A DNA stretch of 32,320 bases, from the NCBI GenBank assembly GCA_019240655.1, contig JAFAXX010000088.1, forward strand, positions 1-32,320, written 5' to 3'. Numbering within the stretch: the stretch's first letter is position 1; each line of letters opens with the position of its first letter. The stretch is from Solirubrobacterales bacterium (GTDB lineage Bacteria; Actinomycetota; Thermoleophilia; Solirubrobacterales; Solirubrobacteraceae). Of the stretch, positions 22,555 to 30,662 are shown piece by piece. The position numbers and the translations under genes are program-made. Under the pieces are notes generated by a model. The model saw only the letters and a program-made list of their open reading frames with translations, had not been told where the DNA came from and did no database searches.

Positions 22555-23922
22555 TTGTTCAACAAAGTCTTGATCGCCAACCGGGGGGAAATCGCGCTCC
22601 GCGTTGCGCGCGCGTGCCGCGAGATGGGCATCGAGTCGGTGGCGTTGTACTCGACTGCCGACGCCGAGTCGGCGGTCGTGCGCTTTGCCGACGAGGCGGT
22701 GCACGTGGGCCCGCCCCATCCCGGCAAGAGCTACCTGCATATCCCCAACATCATCGGCGCCGGGCTCAAGACCGGAGCGGACGCGATCCACCCGGGCTAC
22801 GGGTTCCTGTCGGAGGATCCGTACTTTGCGGAGATCTGCGCCAACAACGGGATGACATTCATCGGCCCGCGCCCGGACGTGATGGAGAAGGTGGGCGATA
22901 AGGCGGTCGCCCGCGACCTCATGCAGAAGGCGGGTCTGCCATTGCTGCCCGGCACGATCGAGCCGGTGGGCACGGTCGACGAGGCGCACGAGATTGCGAA
23001 CTCGATCGGCTACCCCGTCATCATCAAGGCCGTGGCCGGCGGCGGCGGCCGCGGCATGAACGTCGTGCGCAAGGCCGAGGACCTCACGCGGCTCTACCAG
23101 ACCACCCGCGCCACCGCCCAAGCAGTCTTCAAGGACAGCGCGGTGTACATCGAGCGCTATCTGGACGCGCCGCGCCACACCGAGATCCAGCTCGTGTGCG
23201 ACTCGCACGGCAACGGCGTCTATTTCTTCGAGCGCGACTGCTCGGTGCAGCGCCGCCACCAGAAGCTGATCGAGGAGGCGCCGTCGATACACCTGACCGA
23301 CGAGCAGCGCGCCGATATCGGCGAGCGGGCGGTTCGCGGCGCGCTGTCCGTCGGCTACACGGGCGCCGGCACGATGGAGTTCCTACTCGACCACGACGGC
23401 AACCTGAGCTTCATGGAAATGAACGCCCGGATCCAGGTCGAGCACCCGGTGAGCGAAATGATCACCAGCGTCGACTTGATCAAGGAGCAGATCCGCGTCG
23501 CCGCCGGCGAGCCGCTGTCGGTCTCGCAATCCGATCTCGTGCTGCGCGGACATGCAATGGAGTGCCGGGTCAACGCCGAGGACCCCGACCGCGACTTCGC
23601 GCCCGCGGCCGGACGGCTCGACATCTATGTGCCGCCGGGCGGCCCTTGGACGAGGGTCGACTCGCACTGCTATCCCGGGTGGATGATCGCGCCGTTCTAT
23701 GACTCGCTGATCGCCAAGCTGATCGTGTGGGCGCCGACGCGGCTCGAGGCGATCGAGCGGATGGATCGTGCCCTCGGCGAGTTCCAGATCGAGGGGCGCG
23801 GGGTCAGGACCACGATCCCATTCCACCGGCGCGTGCTGGCCGACGAGCGCTTCCGGTCTGGAGACGTCTCCACCGATTTCGTGGAGCAGTTCCTGCGTCC
23901 CGAGCCGGCCGGCATCGGGTAG
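22555..23922 (+). CDS. accC: Biotin carboxylase subunit of acetyl-CoA carboxylase
   Basis: Charges the biotin of AccB with CO2 using ATP and bicarbonate. The 455-residue chain has the length of a stand-alone AccC. It has the N-terminal FNKVLIANRGEIALRV, the ATP-grasp glycine loop GGGGRGM (162-168), and QRRHQKLIEEAPS. The catalytic segment ARIQVEHP puts Arg292 and Glu296 at exactly the E. coli positions, and Arg338 (ECRVN) is also conserved. Start TTG at 22555 is chosen because GGGAGG lies 6 bases ahead and the protein then begins right at the conserved N-terminus; upstream frame is antisense-free but unconserved. Lies 14 bp after accB and 2 bp before an FHA-protein gene. Pairs with AccDA and AccB to make malonyl-CoA. 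Confidence 0.96.
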   Translation: MFNKVLIANRGEIALRVARACREMGIESVALYSTADAESAVVRFADEAVHVGPPHPGKSYLHIPNIIGAGLKTGADAIHPGYGFLSEDPYFAEICANNGMTFIGPRPDVMEKVGDKAVARDLMQKAGLPLLPGTIEPVGTVDEAHEIANSIGYPVIIKAVAGGGGRGMNVVRKAEDLTRLYQTTRATAQAVFKDSAVYIERYLDAPRHTEIQLVCDSHGNGVYFFERDCSVQRRHQKLIEEAPSIHLTDEQRADIGERAVRGALSVGYTGAGTMEFLLDHDGNLSFMEMNARIQVEHPVSEMITSVDLIKEQIRVAAGEPLSVSQSDLVLRGHAMECRVNAEDPDRDFAPAAGRLDIYVPPGGPWTRVDSHCYPGWMIAPFYDSLIAKLIVWAPTRLEAIERMDRALGEFQIEGRGVRTTIPFHRRVLADERFRSGDVSTDFVEQFLRPEPAGIG

Positions 23923-23924
23923 CG

Positions 23925-24668
23925 ATGAATTCGCCTCAGGCGAACGAGGTGCCAGCGACCCAGCAAATCCGGCTGGAGGTTGTCGCCGGGAAGGCTGCCG
24001 GATTCAGCTTCGCGGTCGACGAACGGATGGTGTTCGGGCGCCAGTGCGCCGGGCCCGGACGCCTCGCCGACGATCCGGAGCTCTCGCGCCACCACGCCGA
24101 GGTCGCCCGGCAGGCCAACGGCCTCTTCGCGATAGTTGACCTCTCATCGACGAACGGCACGTTCGTCAACGGCGAGCGAGTCGCAGGACCGGCCGTTCTG
24201 GCGCCCGGCGACACGATCGACCTCGGCGCAACGCGGCTGATCGTCCGCGAGGCGCCCGCCGCGCCGAAGGTCGACGTCCGCGCGGCCACGATCATCGTCG
24301 ACTCGACCGCCCTCGAGACGGCGGCGGCCGCGCCCCCGCCGCCACCATCCCCGCCTGCGCCCGAGCCGGCGGCCACCGGGCCGCCCGAGCCGCCCACAGG
24401 GGCGGTCGAGGAGGCGCCCGAGGTGATCGAGGAAGAGGTCGAGGAGCCGCCACGGCCGCTCGCAGACGAGGAGGAGCCGGCAGCAGAAGAGGTCGCTGTG
24501 CCGGAACCGGTCGCGCCGCCCAAGCCGGTCGCGCCCGCTCGCGTCGAGCTCCATCTCGTCATCGACTTCGACCGGCGTGAGGCGGAGATCAGCCTGCGCG
24601 AAGGCGACAACCCCGTTCGCCTGCATGAGCGCGATGGAAACTGGCGGATCGATCGCGGAGCCCCGTGA
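23925..24668 (+). CDS. FHA-domain protein with shared C-terminal module (paralogue of 30663-31229)
   Basis: A 247-residue soluble protein. The forkhead-associated domain (about 15-108) reads phosphothreonine and has all the hallmarks: Gly38-Arg39 (FGRQ), Ser54-x-x-His57 (LSRHHAEV), Asn77-Gly (STNGTFVNG) and the last strand TRLIVRE. A 95-residue Pro/Ala/Glu linker follows (PPPPPSPPAPEP; a run of Glu at 163-190). The last 34 residues, Leu209-Ile242 (ending RLHERDGNWRI), match the end of the other FHA protein at 141-174 without gaps (14 of 34 identical). I do not know this module. Start ATG lies 2 bp after accC; the end overlaps the FHA-transporter start by 1 base. It is therefore in the acetyl-CoA carboxylase operon. 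Confidence 0.92.
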   Translation: MNSPQANEVPATQQIRLEVVAGKAAGFSFAVDERMVFGRQCAGPGRLADDPELSRHHAEVARQANGLFAIVDLSSTNGTFVNGERVAGPAVLAPGDTIDLGATRLIVREAPAAPKVDVRAATIIVDSTALETAAAAPPPPPSPPAPEPAATGPPEPPTGAVEEAPEVIEEEVEEPPRPLADEEEPAAEEVAVPEPVAPPKPVAPARVELHLVIDFDRREAEISLREGDNPVRLHERDGNWRIDRGAP

Positions 24669-27169
24669 TGGCGGAGGGGACCGGTTCACCTCGGCCCCCT
24701 GCGGCTTCGCGCCAGCTGCTGGGCGAGCTGCGCGTGGTGAACGGCCCAGAGGCCGGAAAAGTGTTCGTGATCCGCGACAGCGTCGTGCTCGGTCGCGACG
24801 ACAGCGCCGACATCGTACTCGGCGACGCCACCGGCCAGCTCTCGCGCCGGCACGCGCGAATCGCCACCGCCGACGGCGCGGTCATCGTCGAAGACCTCGA
24901 ATCCACGAACGGCACTTTCCTCAACGGTGAGCGGGTTCACGGCCGGCACCTGCTCACCGCGGGCGACCTGATCCGGATCGGCTCAAACACACTCGAGTTC
25001 GCGCCGGCGGTCGATTCGCAGCTCACCGGACCCCACCAGGCGGCTCAGACGACCCGGCCCCGCACGGTCCCCTCCGACTTGACCCGCCCGCGAGACATCC
25101 GCAGCGACGTCACTCGCGCCCGCCAGATCCCCAGCGACCTCACACGGCCGCGCCACGTCGCTATCTACCTCACGTCCCGCCTGCGCGCGATCGCGAGCGA
25201 GCCGACGAGCGCGGCCGCCGAGGCGCCGCCGGTGGTCGAGCGTCCGCCCACGTACGCGCCTACCGGCGCCGACGGACAGCTCCAGATCCTCAGCGGACCG
25301 GGCGCGGGCGAGGCGGCACCGGTCATGGCCGGCAGCGCGACGGTCGGGCGCGAGCCTGAGTGCGACCTCCAGGTGCTCGACAGCGAGGTCTCGCGCCGCC
25401 ACGCCAAGGTGACGATCCGCGACGGCATCGCGGTCATCGATGATTTGCACTCGGCCAACGGCACGTATGTCAACGGCGAGCGCATTCTCGGGCCGCGGCA
25501 GCTCTCCCCCGCCGACCGGATCCAGATCGGCGAGGCCACGATCGCGCTCACCACGCCGGTGTTCGAGGGCTCGCCCCCGCACGTCCTGCCACCGCAGCCG
25601 ACGGGCATCGGCGAAGCGATCGCCGATGCGCCCAGGCTGCTCGCCGGAGAGTCGGGCAACCGCAAGTGGTGGACGCTCGCAGTGGTGCTGACGACCACAT
25701 TCATGCTGCTGCTCGACATCACGATCGTGGCCGTCGCGCTGCCGTCGATCAGCAATGCGCTGCACCCGAGCTTCACCTCGCTGCAGTGGATCGTCGATGC
25801 GTACACCCTGATGCTGACCGCCGTGCTGCTTACCGCCGGGTCCCTGGCCGACCTGTTCGGGCGCAAGCTGCTGCTGACGATCGGGCTCATCATCTTCGCG
25901 CTTGCGTCGGTTGCGTGCGCGCAATCCCCGAACGCGACCTTCCTCAACTTCGCCCGCGGCGTCCAGGGGATCGGCGGCGCGATTATGTTCGCCTGCAGCC
26001 TGGCACTGATCGTGCAGGAGTTCCCGGCCAAGGAGCGGGCCATCGCCTTCGGGCTGTACGGCGCAGTCAATGGCCTGTCGGTAGCCATCGGCCCGATCGC
26101 CGGAGGTCTGCTCACCGAGCACATCGGCTGGCAGGCGATCTTCTACCTGAACGTGCCGATCGCGATCGTGGCGTTCATCGTGCTCCAGCGCAAGGTGGTC
26201 AACCTCCAAGGGCCCACGACCAAGGTCGACTGGGGCGGGCTGGTGACGTTCTCGATCGCGACGTTCCTGGCCGTGTACGCGACGATCCGCGGTAACACCG
26301 ACGGCTGGACGAGCGCCCTGATTCTGAGCTGCTACGGCGCCTCGGTCGTACTGGCCGCGGCGTTCGTCTTCATCGAGCGCCGTCGTGAGTTCCCGATGTT
26401 CGACCTAACGTTGTTCCGAAACCCGACGTTCATAGGCTCGTCAATCTCCGCCATCGCGGTGACGTTCTCGCTGCTCGGGCTGATCTTCTTCCTCACCACC
26501 TGGATCCAGTCGGTGCTCGGCTACTCGCCAGTCCAGGCTGGCGTGCGCATGCTCGTCCTCTCCGGCGCGGGGATGATCTCCGGCCCAATCGGCGGACGGG
26601 CGAGCGAGACGGTCAGTCCGCGGATCGTCCTGCCCATCGCGCTCGGGCTGGTGGCCGCCGGCGTGCTCGCGATGACTGGCCTCGACGCGAATTCGACGTG
26701 GACCGCCATCCTGCCTGGCTTGGTCCTCTCTGGGCTCGGGCTCGGCCTGATCGGTCCGACGCTCGCCTCGACCGCGGTCGGCGTCGTGCCCCCTTGGCGC
26801 GGCGGAATGGCGTCGGGCATGAACAGCACCTGCCGCGAGTTCGGCACCACGGCCGGCCTCGCGGTGCTGGGCGCCGTCGTCGCTCACCAGATCACCGTGC
26901 ACGTCAACAACGCGCTGAGCGGCAGCTTCCTGGCCGGCAGCGCCAAGAGCATTGGCAACGCGATCTCGGTCGGTGCGACCCAGACGGTGCTCAAGGGCTT
27001 CAACGCTACGCAACGGATCGGCCTCTCCCACGTCGCGCGCGAGAGCTACGCCGCCGGCCTCAATCGCGCGTTCGTCGTGTCCGGGGCGGTGGCGATTTTC
27101 GGCATGATCGCCGCGATCGTGCTCGTACGAAAGAAGCATCTGCGCGCCGACGCGGTGGCGGGTCACTGA
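24668..27169 (+). CDS. FHA-FHA-DHA2 transporter fusion (14-helix MFS)
   Basis: An 833-residue fusion. FHA domain 1 (about 20-113): Gly42-Arg43, Ser59-Arg-Arg-His62, STNGTFLNG (79-87). Linker with four 10-residue repeats of the type TRPRxxPSDL (129-168). FHA domain 2 (about 204-297): Gly227-Arg228, Ser242-Arg-Arg-His245, SANGTYVNG (262-270). From residue 334 on comes a DHA2/EmrB-QacA-type permease with about 14 helices: Asp350 in LLLDITIVAVALPS (helix 1), motif A GSLADLFGRK, motif C GPIAGGLLTEHIGW, and NSTCREFGTTAGLAVLG near helix 13. DHA2 permeases export drugs or metabolites with protons. ATG at 24668 is preferred to the adjacent GTG at 24665; both overlap the stop before them. Fusion of two phosphothreonine readers to an exporter suggests gating by Ser/Thr kinases. 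Substrate unknown. Confidence 0.93.
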   Translation: MAEGTGSPRPPAASRQLLGELRVVNGPEAGKVFVIRDSVVLGRDDSADIVLGDATGQLSRRHARIATADGAVIVEDLESTNGTFLNGERVHGRHLLTAGDLIRIGSNTLEFAPAVDSQLTGPHQAAQTTRPRTVPSDLTRPRDIRSDVTRARQIPSDLTRPRHVAIYLTSRLRAIASEPTSAAAEAPPVVERPPTYAPTGADGQLQILSGPGAGEAAPVMAGSATVGREPECDLQVLDSEVSRRHAKVTIRDGIAVIDDLHSANGTYVNGERILGPRQLSPADRIQIGEATIALTTPVFEGSPPHVLPPQPTGIGEAIADAPRLLAGESGNRKWWTLAVVLTTTFMLLLDITIVAVALPSISNALHPSFTSLQWIVDAYTLMLTAVLLTAGSLADLFGRKLLLTIGLIIFALASVACAQSPNATFLNFARGVQGIGGAIMFACSLALIVQEFPAKERAIAFGLYGAVNGLSVAIGPIAGGLLTEHIGWQAIFYLNVPIAIVAFIVLQRKVVNLQGPTTKVDWGGLVTFSIATFLAVYATIRGNTDGWTSALILSCYGASVVLAAAFVFIERRREFPMFDLTLFRNPTFIGSSISAIAVTFSLLGLIFFLTTWIQSVLGYSPVQAGVRMLVLSGAGMISGPIGGRASETVSPRIVLPIALGLVAAGVLAMTGLDANSTWTAILPGLVLSGLGLGLIGPTLASTAVGVVPPWRGGMASGMNSTCREFGTTAGLAVLGAVVAHQITVHVNNALSGSFLAGSAKSIGNAISVGATQTVLKGFNATQRIGLSHVARESYAAGLNRAFVVSGAVAIFGMIAAIVLVRKKHLRADAVAGH
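25052..25171 (+). repeat. 30-bp coding repeats in the FHA-FHA linker
   Basis: Four contiguous, phase-perfect 30-bp units encoding TRPRTVPSDL, TRPRDIRSDV, TRARQIPSDL and TRPRHVAIYL. Each starts with a Thr-Arg pair preceded by an acidic-hydrophobic step (SDL). Possible phosphorylation sites for a partner or for the neighbouring FHA domains. Confidence 0.8.
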
Positions 27170-27408
27170 CGGTTTTTTGCGCCCCGGTGCGCTCGGCGTC
27201 CGCAGCTAGGGTGGCTCGACGGAGCTTGTGCCGTTGGTGCAGATCGCGACGCTAGCGCGATCATCGTGTCGCGGCTGGCCAGACGCGGTTGCGCGGCGAT
27301 CGCCGGCAGACCCGGGCGACCCCTGGCGTTACACGTCGCGCATCTGGACGCGCTAGGTGCAGTCGACCGGGGGACGGTCCGGTCAGCGATCTACCGCTGG
27401 GCGAACGT
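27170..27408. other. Intergenic region between convergent genes, with inverted repeat
   Basis: No gene is supported here. An inverted repeat GATCGCG (27242-27248) / CGCGATC (27256-27262) with a 7-base loop could be a terminator for either convergent gene; a TTTTTT run (27173-27178) has no hairpin directly before it. A 48-codon frame from GTG 27266 to TAG 27412 (ends AIYRWANV) is open but has poor third-position GC and no promoter or ribosome site. Confidence 0.5.
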
Positions 27409-30375
27409 TTAGCTGGCCCCCGGCTCGGACGGCTCACTTGCGCCATGGCCAGGCTGGACCGGGACCGACACGTGGCTGAACGAGCGGCTGAGGGTGGGCC
27501 GCGTCCCGATGCTCGGCGAGGACCAGGCGAAGCGCGTGGCGTCGCCGGCCGGGGCCAGCGCGCCGGGACGCTCGCCGCGCCGCACGAACACGATCGGAGC
27601 CGGGGCCGTCCGGACGATCGCCTTGCGCGTCTCGCCCAAACCCTCTCGCCGCCACCGCTCGGACAAACCGACGAACAGCAGATCTGCGTGCGCGGCGGCC
27701 GCCACGATCCCCTCGCGCCCGGGCGAAGCGACGACCGGAGTCGCCGCCACGCCCGCGAACTGCTGAACCAACAACGCCGCGCCGGCCAGCAGGTGGACCG
27801 CGTCCTTGCCGTCGTCGCTGCGCGGCGCCGCGCCAAGCAGCTCGAGCGCAGCCCCCGTCGCGGCGCACATCCACGAGGCCAGTTCGAGCGCGGCCCAATC
27901 GTGCTCGGCGCCGCCGAAAGGCACGGTGACCACCGCGCCCGGCGCGGGCGCCACGACCATCCCCTCGCGCGCCACGAGCACGGCCACATCGCACGGCGCC
28001 TCGCCCAGCACCGCGCCCACGTCCCCGCGCGGGGTGCCGTCGCCGAGCAGCGGGCGCGAGCCGTCGAGCAGCACGAGGTCGACGTCCGGCTCGCGCGCGA
28101 GCCGCACGAGATCCGCGCCGACGTCGGCCGACGTGAACGCCACCGCCCGGCTCGCAATGCCGTGGTCGAGCAACCCGAGCCGCGCCCGCTGCACCTGGTC
28201 GGAGGCCTCGCGCACGAGCTCCGCCTCGGTTTGCAGCTTGGCGCGCACGGCTGATCCGCGCGGCGGCGTGATGAGCCGCAGCAGCAGGAGCTCGCGCGGC
28301 GGCTCCGAGCGGGCGAGCGGCGCGGCCAGCGCCAGCAGCGGCTCGAGCGCCGTCTCGGACTGCGGCGCCACCAGGATCGAGCGCTCGGGCACGGGCGCCT
28401 CGGCGACAGCCATGCGAGGCGCCGCCGCGAGCTCCTCCTCGGGCGGTGAGCCAAAGTCATTGTGCGGATCGATCAGCCGCAGAAGCGGACCCGCCATCAG
28501 CGTCGTCACGAGCGCCATCACGACCAGCGCGGAGAACAGCGCCGGCGAGATCACGCCCTTGTCGAGGGCCAGGTTCAAGACGATCAGCTCCGTCAGGCCC
28601 CGCGTGTTCATGAGCGCGCCGAGGGCCGCAGAGTAGCGCCACGGCAGCCGCATGGCGCGGGCGGCGATCACCGTGCCGCCGTACTTGCCGCCGATCGCGA
28701 TCGCGATGAGTCCCAGCGTAATCAGGATCAGCTCGGGGCGGCCGAGCAGTCCGACGTTCGTGCGCAGCCCCGTATAGGCGAAGAACAGGGGCAGCAGCAA
28801 GGTCAGCACGAAGTCCTCGACGCGCTTGGTGACTTCGTGCGACAGACCGGCGTGGCGCGGCATCACCAGCCCCATCACGAACGCGCCGAAGATCACCGCC
28901 ACGCCGATCTGCTCGGTCGTGACCGCGGACAGCAGCACGCCGGCGAAGATGATCGTGATCCACGTGCCGGGCACGCGGCCGACCTCGTCGTAGGCCACCG
29001 CGGCGCGGCGGAGCACGGGGCGCACCGCGAATGCCATCGCGATCCCGTACACCACTGTCCAGCCGATCGTCGTGAGGACGTCGAGCCCGGTCCCAGCGCC
29101 GGCCACGGCGGTCGCCAGCGCGATCAGGAACCAGGCCGAGACGTCGTCGATCGCGGCCGCCGACAGCGCCAGGCTACCCAGGGGCCGCTTGATCATCCGC
29201 CGCTCCGACACGATCCGCGCGAGCACCGGGAACGCGGTGACCGACATCGACACCCCCATGAACAGCGCGAAGGCCAGGAACCGCTTGCCCGGAGCGAGCA
29301 GCGCGTACAGCGGCAGCGCGCTGGCCATGCCGAGCATCATCGGCACGGCCAGCCCCGTGTTCGAGACGGCCAGCGTCGTGCTGACTCGGCCCCGCAACTG
29401 CTCGAAGTCGACCTCGAGCCCGATCAGGAACATGTAGAAGATGAGGCCCAGGTTGGCCACCACGCCGATGTAGGGCACGATGTCAGCCGCGAACACGCTG
29501 GCTTGGAGGTTCGGGTCGATCGCCCCGAACACGGTGGGCCCAAGGATGATGCCGCCCAGCACCTCGCCCATCACGCGCGGCTGGCCGAGCTTCGGCATCA
29601 CGCTCCCACAGAGCCGCGCGAACACCATCACCACGAGCAGCGCCACGAAGAACGCCACCACCGTCTCATCCGACGTGCGTTGCCGCGCGGCCGACACATG
29701 CTCCCGCGACCCGGCGCCGGAGCCGGCGGCGGCGCCGAGGCCTGTCAGAACCAGATCGAGCGCGCGGCCCGCGGCCGTGCCGGTCAGCACGCGCGTGCCG
29801 CCGTGGCTGCAGGCGATCGTCCCGCCCAGCGCGCCCTTGCGATACGTGACCCGCCCGCGTCCCACCTGATTGGTGACGAGCTGATACCCCGAGGAGCCAG
29901 AGCGGTTCAATGTGATCTTGGCACCCAGGCAGGCCGAGCTTGGGGCGAGCGCGTACTGGCCACCGATCGAGCCGGGCGCCAGCGGCTTGGGCGCGCCCGC
30001 CGGCGGAGGATCGCGCTTCAGTTCAGCGCTCAGAGGGCCCGCGCCGAGCACACCGGAGAGCGCGCCGTTCGCGAAGCCTGCCGAAATGCGCGCCGTCCCA
30101 CCCCGCGCGCAGGAGACCGTACCGATCAGCCGGCTCCGCTTCCAGGTGAGGTGGCCGCTGATCGTCGACTGCGGATTGCCCACGTCCACGAACTGGCCTG
30201 ACTGCTGGACGTCGAGCTTTGGGCCGAGGCACGCCATGCCCGCCGACACGTCGTACCCCCCGGCAATCGACGGCTGCGCGTGGCGGCCCCCGCCGTTCAC
30301 GATCACGACGGTCACGACGGCGGCCGTGAGCGCCGCGAGCACACCGTAGTACGCGATCACACGGGCGCGAATCAT
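27409..30375 (-). CDS. CPA2-family cation:proton antiporter with duplicated ectodomain and USP-like tail
   Basis: A 988-residue three-part membrane protein. (1) Helix 8-27 anchors an extracytoplasmic region with two copies of one domain (about 38-120 and 137-213). Each has ACLG and a Cys-x-x-GG motif: Cys49/Cys89 and Cys149/Cys189, 40 residues apart in both copies and exactly 100 residues between copies, so probably one disulfide each. (2) Transport domain about 237-640: PRVMGEVLGGIILGPTVFG, and the ion-site pair Asp410-Asp411 in AAAIDDVSAW typical of CPA2 exchangers (K+ or Na+/H+). (3) About 660-940: two universal-stress-protein-like halves (PERSILVAPQSE; APIVFVRRGERPG). ATG at 30375 with GGGGG 6 bases ahead is preferred over a TTG at 30426, which lies in a -35 element. 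Convergent with the transporter fusion. Confidence 0.9.
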   Translation of the reverse strand: MIRARVIAYYGVLAALTAAVVTVVIVNGGGRHAQPSIAGGYDVSAGMACLGPKLDVQQSGQFVDVGNPQSTISGHLTWKRSRLIGTVSCARGGTARISAGFANGALSGVLGAGPLSAELKRDPPPAGAPKPLAPGSIGGQYALAPSSACLGAKITLNRSGSSGYQLVTNQVGRGRVTYRKGALGGTIACSHGGTRVLTGTAAGRALDLVLTGLGAAAGSGAGSREHVSAARQRTSDETVVAFFVALLVVMVFARLCGSVMPKLGQPRVMGEVLGGIILGPTVFGAIDPNLQASVFAADIVPYIGVVANLGLIFYMFLIGLEVDFEQLRGRVSTTLAVSNTGLAVPMMLGMASALPLYALLAPGKRFLAFALFMGVSMSVTAFPVLARIVSERRMIKRPLGSLALSAAAIDDVSAWFLIALATAVAGAGTGLDVLTTIGWTVVYGIAMAFAVRPVLRRAAVAYDEVGRVPGTWITIIFAGVLLSAVTTEQIGVAVIFGAFVMGLVMPRHAGLSHEVTKRVEDFVLTLLLPLFFAYTGLRTNVGLLGRPELILITLGLIAIAIGGKYGGTVIAARAMRLPWRYSAALGALMNTRGLTELIVLNLALDKGVISPALFSALVVMALVTTLMAGPLLRLIDPHNDFGSPPEEELAAAPRMAVAEAPVPERSILVAPQSETALEPLLALAAPLARSEPPRELLLLRLITPPRGSAVRAKLQTEAELVREASDQVQRARLGLLDHGIASRAVAFTSADVGADLVRLAREPDVDLVLLDGSRPLLGDGTPRGDVGAVLGEAPCDVAVLVAREGMVVAPAPGAVVTVPFGGAEHDWAALELASWMCAATGAALELLGAAPRSDDGKDAVHLLAGAALLVQQFAGVAATPVVASPGREGIVAAAAHADLLFVGLSERWRREGLGETRKAIVRTAPAPIVFVRRGERPGALAPAGDATRFAWSSPSIGTRPTLSRSFSHVSVPVQPGHGASEPSEPGAS

Positions 30376-30397
30376 CGGTGCCCCCATCCCGTCCATC

Positions 30398-30426
30398 AGC
30401 CTACCGAGCACCGGATGACGGCGCAA
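30398..30426 (-). promoter_or_regulatory. Putative promoter of the antiporter gene
   Basis: On the minus strand TTGCGC (30426-30421), 17 bp, TAGGCT (30403-30398). The start would fall near 30391, giving a short leader with GGGGG before the ATG at 30375. This argues against the TTG at 30426 as start codon. A perfect TTGACA lies just upstream (30439-30434) but without a -10. Confidence 0.45.
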
Positions 30427-30650
30427 CTCGCCGTGTCAACGACGATCAATCAGTACGACCGCCACCGTCGGACGGCGCCCACCTCCGGCCGCCACCATGG
30501 CAAAGCCTGCTGGAAACTCAACATTCCACATCCGTGACTGCGGCGACTTGCAGGCCGCTTCGCCGATGTGAGAGAGTCGCGTCGTCTTCTGAAGTCTTCG
30601 CTGGGGGGTCTGGCAAGTGCACGCAGGCGATGCGTCGCCCGCGCGGCCGG

Positions 30651-30656
30651 TAGAGT
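30651..30656 (+). promoter_or_regulatory. Putative -10 box (TAGAGT), leaderless spacing
   Basis: TAGAGT, exactly 6 bases (CACCGC), then ATG at 30663. No Shine-Dalgarno. The 236-bp region 30427-30662 between the divergent antiporter and FHA genes holds both promoters and no gene that I can support. Confidence 0.45.
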
Positions 30657-30662
30657 CACCGC

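Noticed and set aside
24983..26209. 408-codon minus-strand frame
   Set aside because: Antisense to the FHA-FHA-MFS fusion; composition typical of a shadow frame (many Asp, Arg, Gly, His), no motif.
27173..27178. T-run as an intrinsic terminator after the transporter fusion
   Set aside because: No stable GC hairpin directly upstream; GTCACTGAC before it cannot form a usable stem.
28462..30201. 579-codon plus-strand frame opposite the antiporter
   Set aside because: His/Arg/Gln/Glu-rich composition with no recognisable domain; it mirrors codon bias of the antiporter, whose motifs are clear.
30376..30426. TTG start for the antiporter at 30426
   Set aside because: That TTG is better explained as part of a -35 element, and ATG 30375 has a purine-rich site before it.
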